A stretch of DNA of 64,000 nt from Paramacrobiotus metropolitanus. Lineage: Eukaryota; Tardigrada; Eutardigrada; Parachela; Macrobiotidae. The notes under the pieces are model-generated. The model was not told the DNA's origin. It saw nothing but the letters and a program-made list of their open reading frames with translations, and did not search any database. The DNA lies in the NCBI RefSeq assembly GCF_019649055.1, contig NW_026570224.1, positions 124,001-188,000 of the forward strand, in the 5' to 3' direction. Of the stretch, positions 24,170-36,006 are shown piece by piece. Numbering within the stretch: position 1 is the stretch's first letter; every line of letters starts with the position of its first letter. The position numbers and the translations under genes are program-made.

Positions 24170-27100
24170 ATGGTTAAACCAAGCATTATCGGGCCAGCAT
24201 TGCTGATACAGTCGCTGCTGATGGGTACGTAAAATAAATCCGAGTACACCGACAAAGACGAAAACCTTTGCGATGCCAAACGATTTTCACAGACGTTATT
24301 GGAAAATAAATAATTTACCTGAAAACTCAACCATCTTTGTTAAAAACACGCCGTCTGCCAGAGTTATCACAAAACCATTTCACAACGTTGCATAAAATTT
24401 AATAATTACGGAAACTTGCGGCGTCAGTACCCGTCAGTTCATCAGTGGAGTTGGTCGACGCATAAACGATCAAACAGGAGAAGCGCACACTAACGAAGTT
24501 TTGTGGCAGCGTGTAGAAATTGAGCGGGGTGTAGTTCTGGAAACTGTTGGTTGTCCAAAAGAGCTGGAAGAGGTGTTTTATTTGTTCTAGATATTCATTA
24601 TCTGAGTTTTAAGTGTACATAGCATTTGCTTGTACAAGGTTGAAATTAAAACGTTTAATAATTATAATTCAATAGCCGGCAGAGCAACAAAAAGTGCGGC
24701 CGCGATGACTGCTACTCCATATTTAAAAATTGTTAACGTTAAAAGCAATCCCTAAAGCGTGGCTCAAAACCGATGCGGCATTTCGTTTTATAGCAGCTGA
24801 ACGTGAAACGCTGTTCACGACTGCCACCCGGACCCGGTCTAGGTAGAGTAAAACATAAAGATAGGACAACAACTCCCTATAACTGGATAGTCTGAATAAT
24901 AATAATTATCACTCGTACAGCTGGGAAGATGGACCAGGAAATCTTGCTGACGGCACTTTATCTCATAATCGTTCTGCACAACCGAATAACGGGATTAACC
25001 AACGAGTGCTTTTATTGTTTTCCCTTACGAAATGCTGAAGTCACGTACTCGTATTATCGGACCAACATATTATTATTGCAGATTCTGTCAGTGCTGAAGT
25101 GAACATCAATCAGCGCAGCACAGACATAAAAGACTAGGCGCGCGTCCATGGATCTCTCAAAATGATGTAGAACGTCAGGCAGCACATTGTATGAAGAGTG
25201 TTTTTAATCGAGTAAGAAAACAAGACTCCCACGCTGCATAGTTCAAAATTATGCTGGCAACAACAGTCATGCTGTTCTACCAAATGGCGCCGCGGTCAGG
25301 CCCGAGCATTTTTGCCCCCTGCCTCAGGAAACAAGATATTGCGTCTCACGCCGAACAGCGCGAAAATCTGAGTGTTTTCGCTAAACCAAACTTGGTGTGC
25401 AGCCTGCTCGGTGGCTTTTGTCTCTATCTCTTCACCACCTTTCGACTATTCCAACTATGTACCATTTCTGCGTTGAATTATAACACCACCCGGAGACTGT
25501 TGCCACCCGCATTCGCACACCTCTTCTGACTTTCCCAGTTACCGTAATTATCGAATTTGCACCCCTGGGGTGCAAAAGTTCAAACGTCCTGGAGGAGGGG
25601 GGCTTATTTCGGGGAGGGGGCGTTATTTCGGGGGGTGGTACTATTTTTCAGACGATATTTTTCGGCGGGGCCGTTATTTTTCAACAACCGCGCATCCTAT
25701 TCAGTTCTAACTGAGCGCAGTAGATACCGGGATTCGCAATTTCACAACCTTGCGAGCTGCATTCTAGCGTAGCGCCACATTATTTTTGTGACCGTTTACT
25801 GTTTATTCGTTAAATCATAACAATTATTATGAAGCAGTTTACGGTATATCTATCATTTTGCGGCGCTTATCATTTAATAACGCCCTTCGGGGCGGGAAAT
25901 TCGGGGGAGGCGCTATTATTCGAACGGGTTATGGGCGGCGGGCTTATTACGGAGGGGGGCCTTGTCATGGGGGGAGGTGCAAATTTTGATAATTACGGTA
26001 GGATGTTACGGTACATAAAGGCTGACTGACTGTTAGGCTGTTACATAAAGCCGGGTGCCGTAATATCGATATCTGAAGTTATTAGCGCTTAATGTTACAG
26101 TATATTATTCAGCATTTGCTACTTTTAAAACTGTTACTTTTTTAACTTTTAAATAGTACTAATACTTTTTCAACACTTTTAATTAATTTTTTGATACTTT
26201 TTTTACAAGTGATACCTTTCTAATACTTTTAATACATCTTTAAAATTTTTTTACTTCTAATCATTAATACTCAGTCTCATTTCAAACAAAAAAAAAGTTC
26301 ACTTCAAGAGAAATTTTTGACGCAACTTACAGTATTGGAATACATCTTCAAAGAGGTGAGTTCTGGGAATACCCGAAAAGGAGTGCCGTAAGGAGGTGAC
26401 CGTAGCCAAAGGTAGTATCCAAGCGGTGAGAATATCCATTTCTTAAAAGGCAACTCGCGATCACTAACCCTCTCGCGCTGACCATTAGGCCAGTGGGGAT
26501 TTTCGCATTTCGATGGTTTCTTTGTACATCCCTGGCACGTTTACTGTATGCCTCTGCAATCTGATAATTTTGCTGCATCAGTACACATTGCGGACAATTT
26601 GGCTGCTGCAGCCAGCGGTCACCTTAAAAGCACCTTAACTGTATTTCACGTTGATAGCTGTGCAATACAGTTAGCATGGGCCAATGAATGTTGACCTTTC
26701 AGGGTGTTATGCGCTGAACCAGGCGACGTACTATCCCAATATTACCTGCTATCAATGCAGACGAATGCAGAACTGCGATTCTAATCCCCAGGACAGCGAC
26801 GAAAGCCCCACGCTGATAGCGCCGATGAAATTCGAATCGTGGGCTGCCTGGGCTAACCGGGGCTTGGTGCTGCCGCAGCGGCCCTATTGCTTCTCCTATA
26901 TCTCGCAAGTGCGCATGCCCGATGGCAGCAATACCAACATTTTCGGACGCGGTGCGGGACACCTCGGTGCCGCCACACCGATACCGTGCTGGGAAGAAAG
27001 GACGTCGATGGACACCGCGCAGGTCTTTACGAGGTACATTTTCTGCCCTACATCGTACTGCAACACCATCACCAAGAGCCAGCTGGGCAATCAGTGCTTC

Positions 27101-29473
27101 ACTGCCAAGGTGAGTCCTGTGAAATCACTGTGATGTGATGATGTTTGAAAATAGCTGACGATGTGATGTGTAATTTTGCAGGAACTCCGCTCTCTCCAGG
27201 TATGGTACTGGTAACAACTTAACGATAAACCTCCTACAGTTAATCGTCTCCGATTCCCCGTGAAACTGATGTCGATTTAACGCGATCCAGTTGGGGAAGG
27301 GTTTTGCCAACAAGGCGTTTAGCACATACCGAATCCTTTGATGGCGGACACGCCAAACAGTTGCGTTCTAACATTATTGTGAGATTGCCATTTATCAACA
27401 GATTAATCAGAATAACACTGCTGAAGCACTGAGAACTACCATATCCCAACGTATCATGCTTCCGGGGATGGCTGTGTTAGTGCTGAGGGCAGCATACGAA
27501 ATGACCTCAGCGGTTCCCAGGATAGCCCGTGCTGCGACAGTTATACTCAGCCTATTGTCCTGCGGTAAGTGTAGGTGTGTAGCAGACCCGGGCAACGATT
27601 TAGCGAAACTCGCTCAGAAAAAAACTTAACTCTAACTGAACTCTCATAAAAAGACTATGTATTGTTTATGGTAGCGTAACTCGCGGTGTAACTCGAAACT
27701 CTGCTTTCCTCCATAAATAACTAAACTCTCAGCGCAACTCGCACGCTCCCTGTAACTCGTAACTCTAACTGGGTAAATTTCCTATAACTGCCCAGGTCTG
27801 GTGTGTAGCAGATTGCTTCATTTCGCGCGTATTCCTTAAACTTACTGCTTACTGCGATTGTTTCGTCTCCTCCGAAAATTCTGGATGCTGTTCGAGGAAG
27901 GGGCACCTTGTAGAGATTATTGTAAGGCCTGGGCAGTTAATTATAGCTATACTGGCACTACAGTACCTCCTGTTTGTGCATTAATCTGATAACCGTTTTT
28001 CGGGTTCCCGACCGACGACAGTTCCCGACAGACGGCTTTATCGTAAGAAAAGGTTTTTTACGAGGGGAGTACTGCAAAAACGCCGGCTTTATTTCTGGCG
28101 GGTTTCGAAAGGGAAGCTATTAAGGTCACTAACTGATGGAATACGGTATTTTCTTTGTAGTGTCGTACATCCAGGCGTTGAGGTGCTACGCCTGCAAGGA
28201 TCCTTTGTGGTCGTACGAAAGGGACATGGCCGCCGGATACCCCGTGAGCGACTGCTATAACTCCACAGCACTGCTGGGACCGGCACAACAGGAGGATTGC
28301 AACGAATTCAAGATCTATCCACTCTATGCCAAACAGAAAGGCTACTGTGCAACGTGGATACAAGAGAGAAACGGCGTCTATATCATGGAACGTGGGTGTG
28401 TTTACCCGGGCGGCGAGCCCGACGATTGCTTAGCCGTCAATGGCGATCGGTTTGGGACATATGCAAACGGTAATTGTATTATCATCATCTTGTTTATTGA
28501 TTCCGTACAAGCAGATCAAGTAAACGATTCTAAACAGCTTACGAAATTCGGATCGATTTCCATGTACCCAAAATTCCGAATAAGCATTGCACAAGCTAGC
28601 GCGACATTGTACTCTGCAAACCTAAGACTTTTGTGACTCCCCGAACAATCGCGAGTTTGGATTGGCATTCCTCCCGTTGCTTACTGGCTACTATTGACGG
28701 AATTTAATTGAAGGTTCCACGCAGACCATACGCTTCCGCTGGACCGCGCAGTACTGCGCCGACCGAGATTTCTGCAACAACATCAATTTTGCTGATTTTG
28801 TGTACCAGTGCTTCACGAGCAAAGTCGCCGGAGGCACCACTCCCGCCATTCCGGTAACGGTACGCACGATTTACGATGAACTCTCTGTGCAAATAGCGTA
28901 CATTCAGGTTTACTTTGGCAGAGGGACTTGAACAGCACCGACTATGCACGCTATACAACCCCGACGGTAAGTGTGATTTCCTAAAATATCAAACAAGATG
29001 CGAAATGTCACTATCTAGTCCTGGTCAACGAATGACGCCATAGTTAAGCATACTTTGCAGTTTGCACACCATATTACCAGGAGGCTTGTAGATTCCGGTT
29101 GATACATTACTGTGACAGATAATTGTCTTAGTCGCATAGTCTAAAATCTTGCGACGTTCTTCAGTTTATCCGACCCAGTCCTGGGACACCGATGCAGGAT
29201 ACCGTCCTCATCCAAGCTCAGATTATAATCGCTAAAGTACGTAAATAATCAGCATTTCGGCAGCACGTTTTCTACGACGAGTATGATCCACTTAACTGAA
29301 CGCTTGTACAGATTCGAGCGGGAAACACCTCCGATCTTAACATCACCCGTGATGGTGATAATGGCCATACGCGCCACCTCGGAATCACGCATAACCCTGT
29401 GGGCTTTGCTCTGCTCGTGGTGTCAGAAGTCCTGGTTCTGCCGTCGTTGGTTGGGCATCGTGGGATGTCATGA
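24170..29473 (+). CDS. TFP4: two-domain three-finger (Ly6-like) protein, intact
   Basis: Exons: 24170-24224 (signal peptide MVKPSIIGPALLIQSLLM), 26703-27109 (domain A), 27182-27199 (microexon ELRSLQ), 27411-27564 (linker), 28161-28469 and 28714-28859 (domain B), 28922-28966, 29165-29236, and 29312-29473 ending in TGA. Domain A: ITCYQC, PYCFSYISQV, FCPTSYCNTIT. Domain B: LRCYAC, GYCATWI, ERGCVYPGG, YCADRDFCNN. The 55-base first exon matches TFP1, TFP2 and TFP5 in length and phase. The first intron (2.48 kb) is far longer than in the other members because it has taken in a 460-base MITE and possibly a foreign minus-strand exon. The last exon carries NTS and NIT sites and a hydrophobic stretch. 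The linker acceptor could also be nine bases upstream. Confidence 0.78.
24431..24563 (-). CDS. Possible isolated exon of an unknown gene
   Basis: On the minus strand an acceptor (CCTCTTCCAG) is followed by an open stretch that reads LFQLFWTTNSFQNYTPLNFY, goes on with LPQNFVSVRFSCLIVYAST and NSTDELT, and ends at a GGTACTG donor. NYT and NST glycosylation sites and the amino-acid mix look like part of an extracellular protein. No partner exon was found. It lies within the first intron of TFP4. It may be an exon relic or chance. Confidence 0.3.
25541..26000. mobile_element. MITE with 25-base terminal inverted repeats and TA ends
   Basis: The left end reads TACCGTAATTATCGAATTTG and continues with CACC; the right end, reverse-complemented, reads TACCGTAATTATCAAAATTT and continues with GCACC. 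TA is present at both outer ends, as expected for a TA target duplication of Tc1/mariner-like elements. The interior is built of imperfect G-rich units around GGGGGCGTTATTTCGGGG. No coding frame is present. It sits in the first intron of TFP4. Confidence 0.7.
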
Positions 29474-32400
29474 TACAACCGGAACAACTGCGCTGCGTGC
29501 AGCATGCTGTTCGGTGAGATCGTTGTAAGGCCGAAGCGCCTGTGTGTGTGTTTGTGCAAATGATGTGCAGAATTTGTGCATTGTGCTGGATGTTGCGTAG
29601 ATTTTGTGTTCATTTTGGTGCTTTTGCGCTTCGGAGGTTTGTTCTGTTTGCAGCTGGCAGCTACCTGTTTGTATGCCCTTTGAGGTATTATCGTGTTCTT
29701 CTGTCGACCACATCACCTCGTTCATTTTTTTTATAGTTTCGATAAGCGCGTGCTAGTACATGTTTGACGGACACCATTAACCGGTGACGCTGTTGTTCTC
29801 AATGATAAATTGGACTTGAAGATACGGGAAAGCAAAGCCCCGAAACGAATTAAATTTTGGAAGTGCGGTTGTTTCCAATGGAGCAATGGTCTTTATAAGA
29901 ATCTCGCTGTATACAGACTTATACAACATCAGTAAGTAGTTCGGTAAGGTAGAGTTACGGTACAAGAACGTGCAGTTAAACCTGATAACCAAACATCGAC
30001 GGTTAAGCCGATTACGTAAGTTTATTAAGCAAGTGTATGTGATTTACAGAACTGCCCCCAGGGGAAGTGATAATTTTTGCCCCCGCCCCAAATAATATTG
30101 CAGGATTATTATAATTTTTATAATCTTTTAAGTCTTAAGAACGGTAATAATTCTTTTACGGTATTTCACTCAAAGACTGCCAACGTGTACGTTCCAGTAT
30201 ACGATACTCGTACAGTTACTGTACACTACACAACTGAATGAGAATCTCTTCTCTATACATTAATAGCGTAAGCCTTAGCAAAATTCCATTCGTATCTCCC
30301 TTTTGCAAACGATACACTGAACCAAACTTTGGTGTCTATAGATCATTCAATAGCGCTGCGATCATAGATTTGCAGAAACGGGTAAGTTTTCTCAAACTAT
30401 TTGAGACTTGAAAGAAAATTTTAAAAAAACATACCATACCAAGTCTACGGGAAAAGTCAAGAACCCATCACTGCAAAGCCAACCACGCCACCACTGTCTC
30501 CAACAGAGTGAGAGTCTGTGAGACAGCCAGAAACGCAACTCCGACAACTCCGCTGAACACTACACAGAATTAAATTCAAACCTTTGCGTATGTCATTTGG
30601 GAGCTTTTGAGCTTATTAATTTTTCGTCGAAAGTCAGTTTCGAGGAAGAAAATGAAAGGGCTGAAGGAAGATTTTCAAAGGGCTCACATTCACTGTGGAG
30701 AAGCGGGGACTACAAGATCTGCAGAATGCAGATAAAGTAGCTGCCAGCCGAAGCGGTTTGAACAGTTTTCAATTCAATGCTCCCACGGGCGGGTACGATT
30801 GTCTTTGTTGCCGAAAATCATCTGACCCTTTCTGAGAACACATTTTTCGAATGTTATAGAACTTATTTAAAAAAGAATCGTACGTGACGCTTGGTTATAA
30901 AAGGATTATGCATTACATTTACACAGTGAGACTCCCTAGACGGTTTGGGGCCTTGGATTAACTACCGGACGTCACAACAGTTGCGATAAAATTTTAAATA
31001 AGTAGTTAAAATGTTGCGTATAAACTATCAAAGTAAAAACGACTACGCATTGAAAATAATAGTTATGGCTGAAGACATGATGATTATTAACCGGGAAGTA
31101 AGTACTATAACCAGTAATGGAAGGCAAGGACAACAGCGGTTGTGAGTCAGTTGATTTGCTATCACCGGGCCGACTGAAATTAAAAAAATCGCAAAAGGGG
31201 CGAGCAGAAATAATTTTGGGGATAAAGTTGAGCGGAGTTTGCTTGGTGGCTGATCAGGTAAAACTAAAATAATTTGTTAGAAAGTTACACAAAAAACAGA
31301 ACGTTTCCGGAATACAAAAATTCATATTTTTGATGTCCCGACTTTCCAGTTAACGGACCGAGAGTACTTATTTTCGCTGTAAATGTTCATACAAAGATAA
31401 TGTTATCGGTAGAAGTGTGAACTTACGGACAGCTCGGAGTAGTTATTGTCAGTGAGGTAAAAAGGAAGCGTAGGCCGTGGATTAATTGTCCTTCTGTCAT
31501 TACAGTATTTGCAAGTCAAATTAAATTATTCTAATGTTAATTTTTAAAAGCCACTTTAATTTGGCAATAATGGGTTTATATTTTCTGCAGTACGTTGATT
31601 TGTTCCGCGCAGTTTGCGCGGGGTCGTAGTACTACTAGTCTGGTAACTTATTACTGTTTTATCTGCTTGGCGTAGCAGAGTCCTGCCGTCAGTTGAACTG
31701 ATGGGTGGGCCAGGGTGGCGGATGTTTCGGTGTAATTTTGTTTGTTTTTGGCCAGTCTGGCCAAAAGTGGCTGTGGCCAGCAGGTTTTTTTTACATGGGT
31801 TCTTAACCCGATGCGAAATTCACATCCGGTTAAGAACAAAAGTAAAATGTGACGTACATAACGGATACTGCTAACTTGGCGAATGCGGGGATGTGAGGGC
31901 GGACACAACGACGACAGGCTAACAACGACGACAGGCTAATTAACGACGACAGGCTAATTAACGCGCGCCGAGCGGCTTACAATTCGCAGCAGTCTGACAA
32001 CTGTGAGCTACCTAGGTTTTTCAATTCAGCCTGATACTAGAAATTGTCTTCGTGTATGACGTGTCAGTAGATCCTCATTAGAAAAAGATTCCACTCCGTG
32101 ACTCCTGAATTCATCCGTATCCAGGACCAGCTTATCCGCTTTGTCTGTGCGAAGATTGATTGATACAGAAATGTCGTCTGTTCGTGCAGCGTATGAGGTA
32201 TTGTAAAAGTTTTTTTATTGTAAATTTCAAAACCTGCCCGCGAAATTTGCAGTGAACAACAGCTAAACTGATCGCTGCTGAAGTAGAGAAGTTCGGCAGG
32301 TAGTAAAAACAGGCTGTAGTTACTAGTACTGTACGAAAAAATGGTATGGGGATCTCATAGATAGAAGCAGCCATGAGAGCATTTCCGAGCTAGAGGCTGA

Positions 32401-32629
32401 AGAATTCAAGAACCCAGCGTACCTATCCGGGCCATCCAGATCCTGCACTTCAAAATTGCTTTCTATTCAGCAGACTACTTGTTTGTGCGTTGTAGACCGA
32501 TAGCTGAACTCTCATGGCTTCTGTTGCATCTGCAGCAACAACGACACCCCCAAACGGAACCAATTAATGTTATTCATTTTGCGATTTATTGTTTGTCAGT
32601 TGTTGGAGACGGGAATTCCAACTGCAGCG
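29474..32629. other. Long spacer between TFP4 and the F-box gene
   Basis: About 3.2 kb without a supportable gene. It contains a short tandem repeat at 31908-31963. A G/C-rich patch near 30053-30100 (CCCCCGCCCCAAATAATATT) recalls the interior of the MITE at 25.5 kb and may be a fragment of a related element, but no ends are visible. Confidence 0.4.
31908..31963. repeat. Short tandem repeat, three copies
   Basis: Three adjacent copies of AACGACGACAGGCTAATT, the first shortened to AACGACGACAGGCTAAC. Confidence 0.85.
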
Positions 32630-34087
32630 ATGTTTGACTGCAAAACTAACCGCTATGACATCCTGGGCGATGACAACGTGTTCCGCAGTGGCCGGGTGGT
32701 CGACGTGGCGGTCAACGGGCTCTTCATCGATTTCTGTCCGAGTCGACGCCGCGAATTCGTCCACTTCAAGCGTGTCTTCCAGAATATGCACCCCATCATA
32801 GAAAAGGAGGTGGTCTCGGCTTGCACCATACCCGAAGCCAACTTTCCCGTCGACGTCCTGAGGCCAGAGACCCCGAACGGTCCCCTGGCATGGCTCCCGG
32901 CACGCATCGTCAGTGTGGCGCGCGGTATGCGCCGTCCAGCATGCAGCGTAGCCATTGCCGAGTGGATGGAGAACGGCGTTGCGTGTACGGATCTCGTTCC
33001 GCTGAAGCGGCTGCGTTGGAGAGATCACGGTGGCTCTGCAAAGAGCATGGCGAGCGGACGGGTCGCTAAGTTTCAGCCAGTTAGAGCACGGGACTTCAAA
33101 AAACGTAGTGTTGCATTGCCGGACGAATGCCGCCATGTGGATGTCGATAAATTGCTCCTGCTGTTGAATGATAAAGCCTGTTGTTCCCATCTCAAAGACT
33201 GCTCTATCATTTATTTCGTGGATGTCACTGACGGTCGCGTATCGTTCATCGAGGAAGAACGCAGAACTTTGCATTATCATTTTCTCACTGAGGTGAGCAG
33301 AAAGTCAAGTAGCTACACAATGTGGTCACGAATGACATGAGTGTCTTCGAATCGTATGATTAACCGGTAAATTCATTGCTTTCAAAAAGTTCCCGTGATA
33401 GCTACCTTTTTAGGAGAAAAGCTGCAACTGACGTGTACATTGAAATATGGCTGCAACTGACGTGTACATTGAAAACGCGTTTAATTAGAATATGCGCCTC
33501 GTAATGCAGTTCTGTAAGAGGTTGGCTAAATTCCTTTTCGCTTAAGCTGTTAATTGACATTAGGTTCGATATTTTTTTCCCAGATTCGTAAATGCAGGGA
33601 TCCGTTAATCTCCCGTATACGTTACATTGCCGGGATGCTGGCCGACGGGAACTCACAGCCGACGAGCATCGACGACGTCAATGTTCTATCGTCCGATGAT
33701 TGGCTGCACGTGTTTTCCCAATTGGATACTCGGACGCAGACTGGATTACGCGGCGTGTGTTGCCAGTGGAATTCCATTTTGGAATCTCCGGTGCTGACGA
33801 CATGTATCCTTGTCACGAGCTCTGCCAGTGACTATCAGTGGGTGTGCAGCCAGCTACATTACTTTCTGCTGTCTCCCATTTTCCACCGTCTCCGCAGATC
33901 CACACAGCACATCGTTCTGGACGATCGCCAGTCTCAGCTGACCGCCAGTGATTTTCTGCCTTTGGCGGGTATGATAGACTATATTTGCCTTAAAGCCGGC
34001 AATCGCTTGCGAATGGTCCATGTCTTGGGATTCCCTTTAAAACTGCAAGCTGAAGCCTCGGTTCCGTTGAACTGGAAATTCTTTTGA
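32630..34087 (+). CDS. F-box protein with tandem Agenet/Tudor-like N-terminus
   Basis: Two exons, 32630-33292 and 33584-34087, joined by a phase-0 intron (GTGAGC donor, TTTTTCCCAG acceptor). I start at the Met at 32630 (MFDCKTNRYDILGDDNVF); an in-frame Met at 32567 would add a hydrophobic stretch. The N-terminal half contains two units that resemble the tandem Agenet (Tudor) module of FMRP: GRVVDVAVNGLFIDF with VHFKRVF, and VDVLRPE with PLAWLPARIVSV, SVAIAEWM and LVPLKRLRW. Exon 2 carries an F-box-like helix set: VLSSDDWLHVFSQLDTRTQ, then LRGVCCQWNSILESPVL. F-box proteins recruit substrates to SCF ubiquitin ligases through Skp1; a Tudor reader of methylated arginine or lysine as substrate-recognition module would fit but is inference. 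No leucine-rich repeats are seen and the C-terminal part is short, so the 3' end may be incomplete. Confidence 0.6.
33421..33474. repeat. Tandem duplication in the F-box gene intron
   Basis: Two adjacent copies of GCTGCAACTGACGTGTACAT followed by TGAAA, separated by four bases. Confidence 0.85.
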
Positions 34088-35233
34088 TGGAATAGAATTA
34101 TTTTTATGAATCATAAAAATAATTTAATTCCGTAAATTTGTGTAAATTTTTGCATTACTGTATTAGGCGTGCGCCGTCCATGCCACATGATTGAGAACTG
34201 AAATGCGAAAGCAGTGTTTCGTGGAGCGGCGTGGTTTGGACACTGTAACCACGCTGGTCCTACAGTTATCAATTTTATTCTTTTTGCAACACCGTTACCC
34301 AGTTAAATCGGCGATCGAGCTATTCATGCCGGTATATATACACCCTGTCCACGCCATGTTGGCGGCATGGCATTCTGATTTTTTGCCGAACCGTGTCGTG
34401 CAATTGTTCCCAACTTTTTCTAGTTTCTGGTGCAGTTTTCTTTTGCGCATTTAATGAACAAAACTTGTTTTGGTTTTCGATTGCGATGCCGCCATAAACG
34501 CCTTCCCGAGCGAAGGCATCGATGGAATGGGGCGTGGCAGTGCTAGAAAAAAATTCAATTCAACTAAAAATCCATGGATGACTTTGTGCGCTTGGAATTA
34601 GGGTCAGTTTGACGACGACCAAGACAGTGTTTTGTGAACAAAAACTAAAATTCAACGGCTGGACCGAACCCGCAAAACGCCGAGGGGAGCAAAATCGTTT
34701 TTTCGCCCAAACAAAGCTTTGGTTAAAAAAAGTTATGGTGGTCACTGGAAACTGTTGCTACTGAGTGTCGCGCGCTTCTTTTGAGAGTTGTAGTAAAAAG
34801 TTCAAGGGCCCAACACCTTCCAGATCGTATTTTGTGGTGCATGTTCAAGTAGGAATTCCCATGACTGCATGGTCACCTCGCAAAGGAGGTCGTCGTTTAG
34901 TTTAGCCACACCTACCGCTGCCCTGACCCAGGAGGGGCTTAAAATTGATGGCGTGAAGTGCACCCCAAAGGGCCATTGGATGGTTAAACCAACAGATTTG
35001 GCGGCTTTGGGCTACGGCATAAACAGCGGGTGTTTTTAAGTTGTTAATATCACTTTACGAAGTCTAATCGCAACCCACACGTCTGATTACGATTCCAGCC
35101 CGTTTCTTTACCACCGTCACTTTTTTAACATAGTGCTAGTTCATCAGTGCCGGTAAGAAGTTTATATGAAACTTTATGTTTAGATCAGATATGCCGCAAT
35201 TCCAGCTGTTAATGCAACACCCCGTTATTTTCG

Positions 35234-35677
35234 TCAAGACGGACTTTTTTGGGACGTTTCTGCGCTTTCGTATTTCACCAGTTTCTTTTGCGGTATCAAA
35301 AGAAACTGGTGATTTCTTAACGTCTTTTTAAGCATTTCCGTATCCATAATTTCGTTTAGCCAGTCTCGAAATGTGGACTCTTCGGCATAATTGGTGCTTT
35401 CGATATCTGCGCTTTTCGAAAGGACATGGCCGACCCTAAACGCTGCTGCATATACCCCACAATTTCTAATCAGTCCCTTGTTGTGAAACAGGAGGACACT
35501 CTGTGTCCATTTCATTTCCTTTACTGCAAAGTATCCGGGTCTGCAGCTTAATACATAACCCATAACAACATCAATGCATTCCCATAGATGCATGTTCTTA
35601 GGTATTCGCCTCGTCCCCTCATTTCCGCTTTTATCACGAAAAACATCACTCATTTCTATTTGCCGTGTTGTTCTCAA
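35234..35677 (-). CDS. Element-borne frame, possibly Ulp1/C48 peptidase-like tail
   Basis: A 147-codon frame inside the TIR-bounded element. The centre (WTQSVLLFHNKG, then RNCGVYAAAFRVGHVL) recalls the C-terminal active-site block of Ulp1-type cysteine peptidases, where a Gln-containing strand precedes a [D/N]CGVY motif with the catalytic Cys. Upstream His and Asp were not found, so this would be only the C-terminal part; KNMHLWECIDVVMGYVL upstream looks helical. The frame ends with a Lys/Ser-rich tail. Family assignment is weak, and an unrelated transposon protein is equally possible. Confidence 0.3.
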   Translation of the reverse strand: MRTTRQIEMSDVFRDKSGNEGTRRIPKNMHLWECIDVVMGYVLSCRPGYFAVKEMKWTQSVLLFHNKGLIRNCGVYAAAFRVGHVLSKSADIESTNYAEESTFRDWLNEIMDTEMLKKTLRNHQFLLIPQKKLVKYESAETSQKSPS

Positions 35678-35901
35678 GCAGTCGCGAATACTTCCTTATG
35701 TGTACCGCCCATCTCCCATCACAAGCGTTACTGGTTTCCAGTTCTCAGTTATTCGTAAAAATTGAGTTCTTGGAAAAGGTTGTTTGTGCTTTTTGTAGTA
35801 AATCTCATGTGTATTTATGCTGGCTATATGAAAAGTGCTTCTACAGGGTCAAAGTATTAGGTTATTAATAATTTAAAACGATAAATTTTGATTTTAGCGG
35901 C

Positions 35902-35945
35902 AAATTTTCTGGCGCATAGCAAATTGACTATGCGCCAAGAAATTT
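35902..35945. repeat. Subterminal inverted repeat (hairpin) of the TIR element
   Basis: GGCGCATAG at 35911-35919 pairs perfectly with CTATGCGCC at 35928-35936 across an 8-base loop, and flanking AAATTTTCT / AAGAAATTT extend the pairing. A third, direct copy of TGGCGCATAG follows at about 35948. Subterminal repeats like this are often transposase-binding sites. Confidence 0.7.
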
Positions 35946-36006
35946 CGTGGCGCATAGAAGTGACCTTTTTTTAAATGGATGCCGCTAACTTGGCGTGGAC
36001 AGGGTG

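Larger units (their letters stand above)
34341..36006. mobile_element. DNA transposon-like element, 28-base TIRs, TA target duplication
   Basis: The left end reads CACCCTGTCCACGCCATGTT then GGCGGCAT; the right end, reverse-complemented, reads CACCCTGTCCACGCCAAGTT then AGCGGCAT, i.e. 26 of 28 positions identical. TA flanks both ends (34339-34340 and 36007-36008). The span is 1,666 bases. Inside the right end is an inverted repeat of the unit GGCGCATAG. One frame of 147 codons lies inside (35234-35677, minus). No DDE transposase was recognised, so this may be a non-autonomous derivative or a little-known family. Confidence 0.65.
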
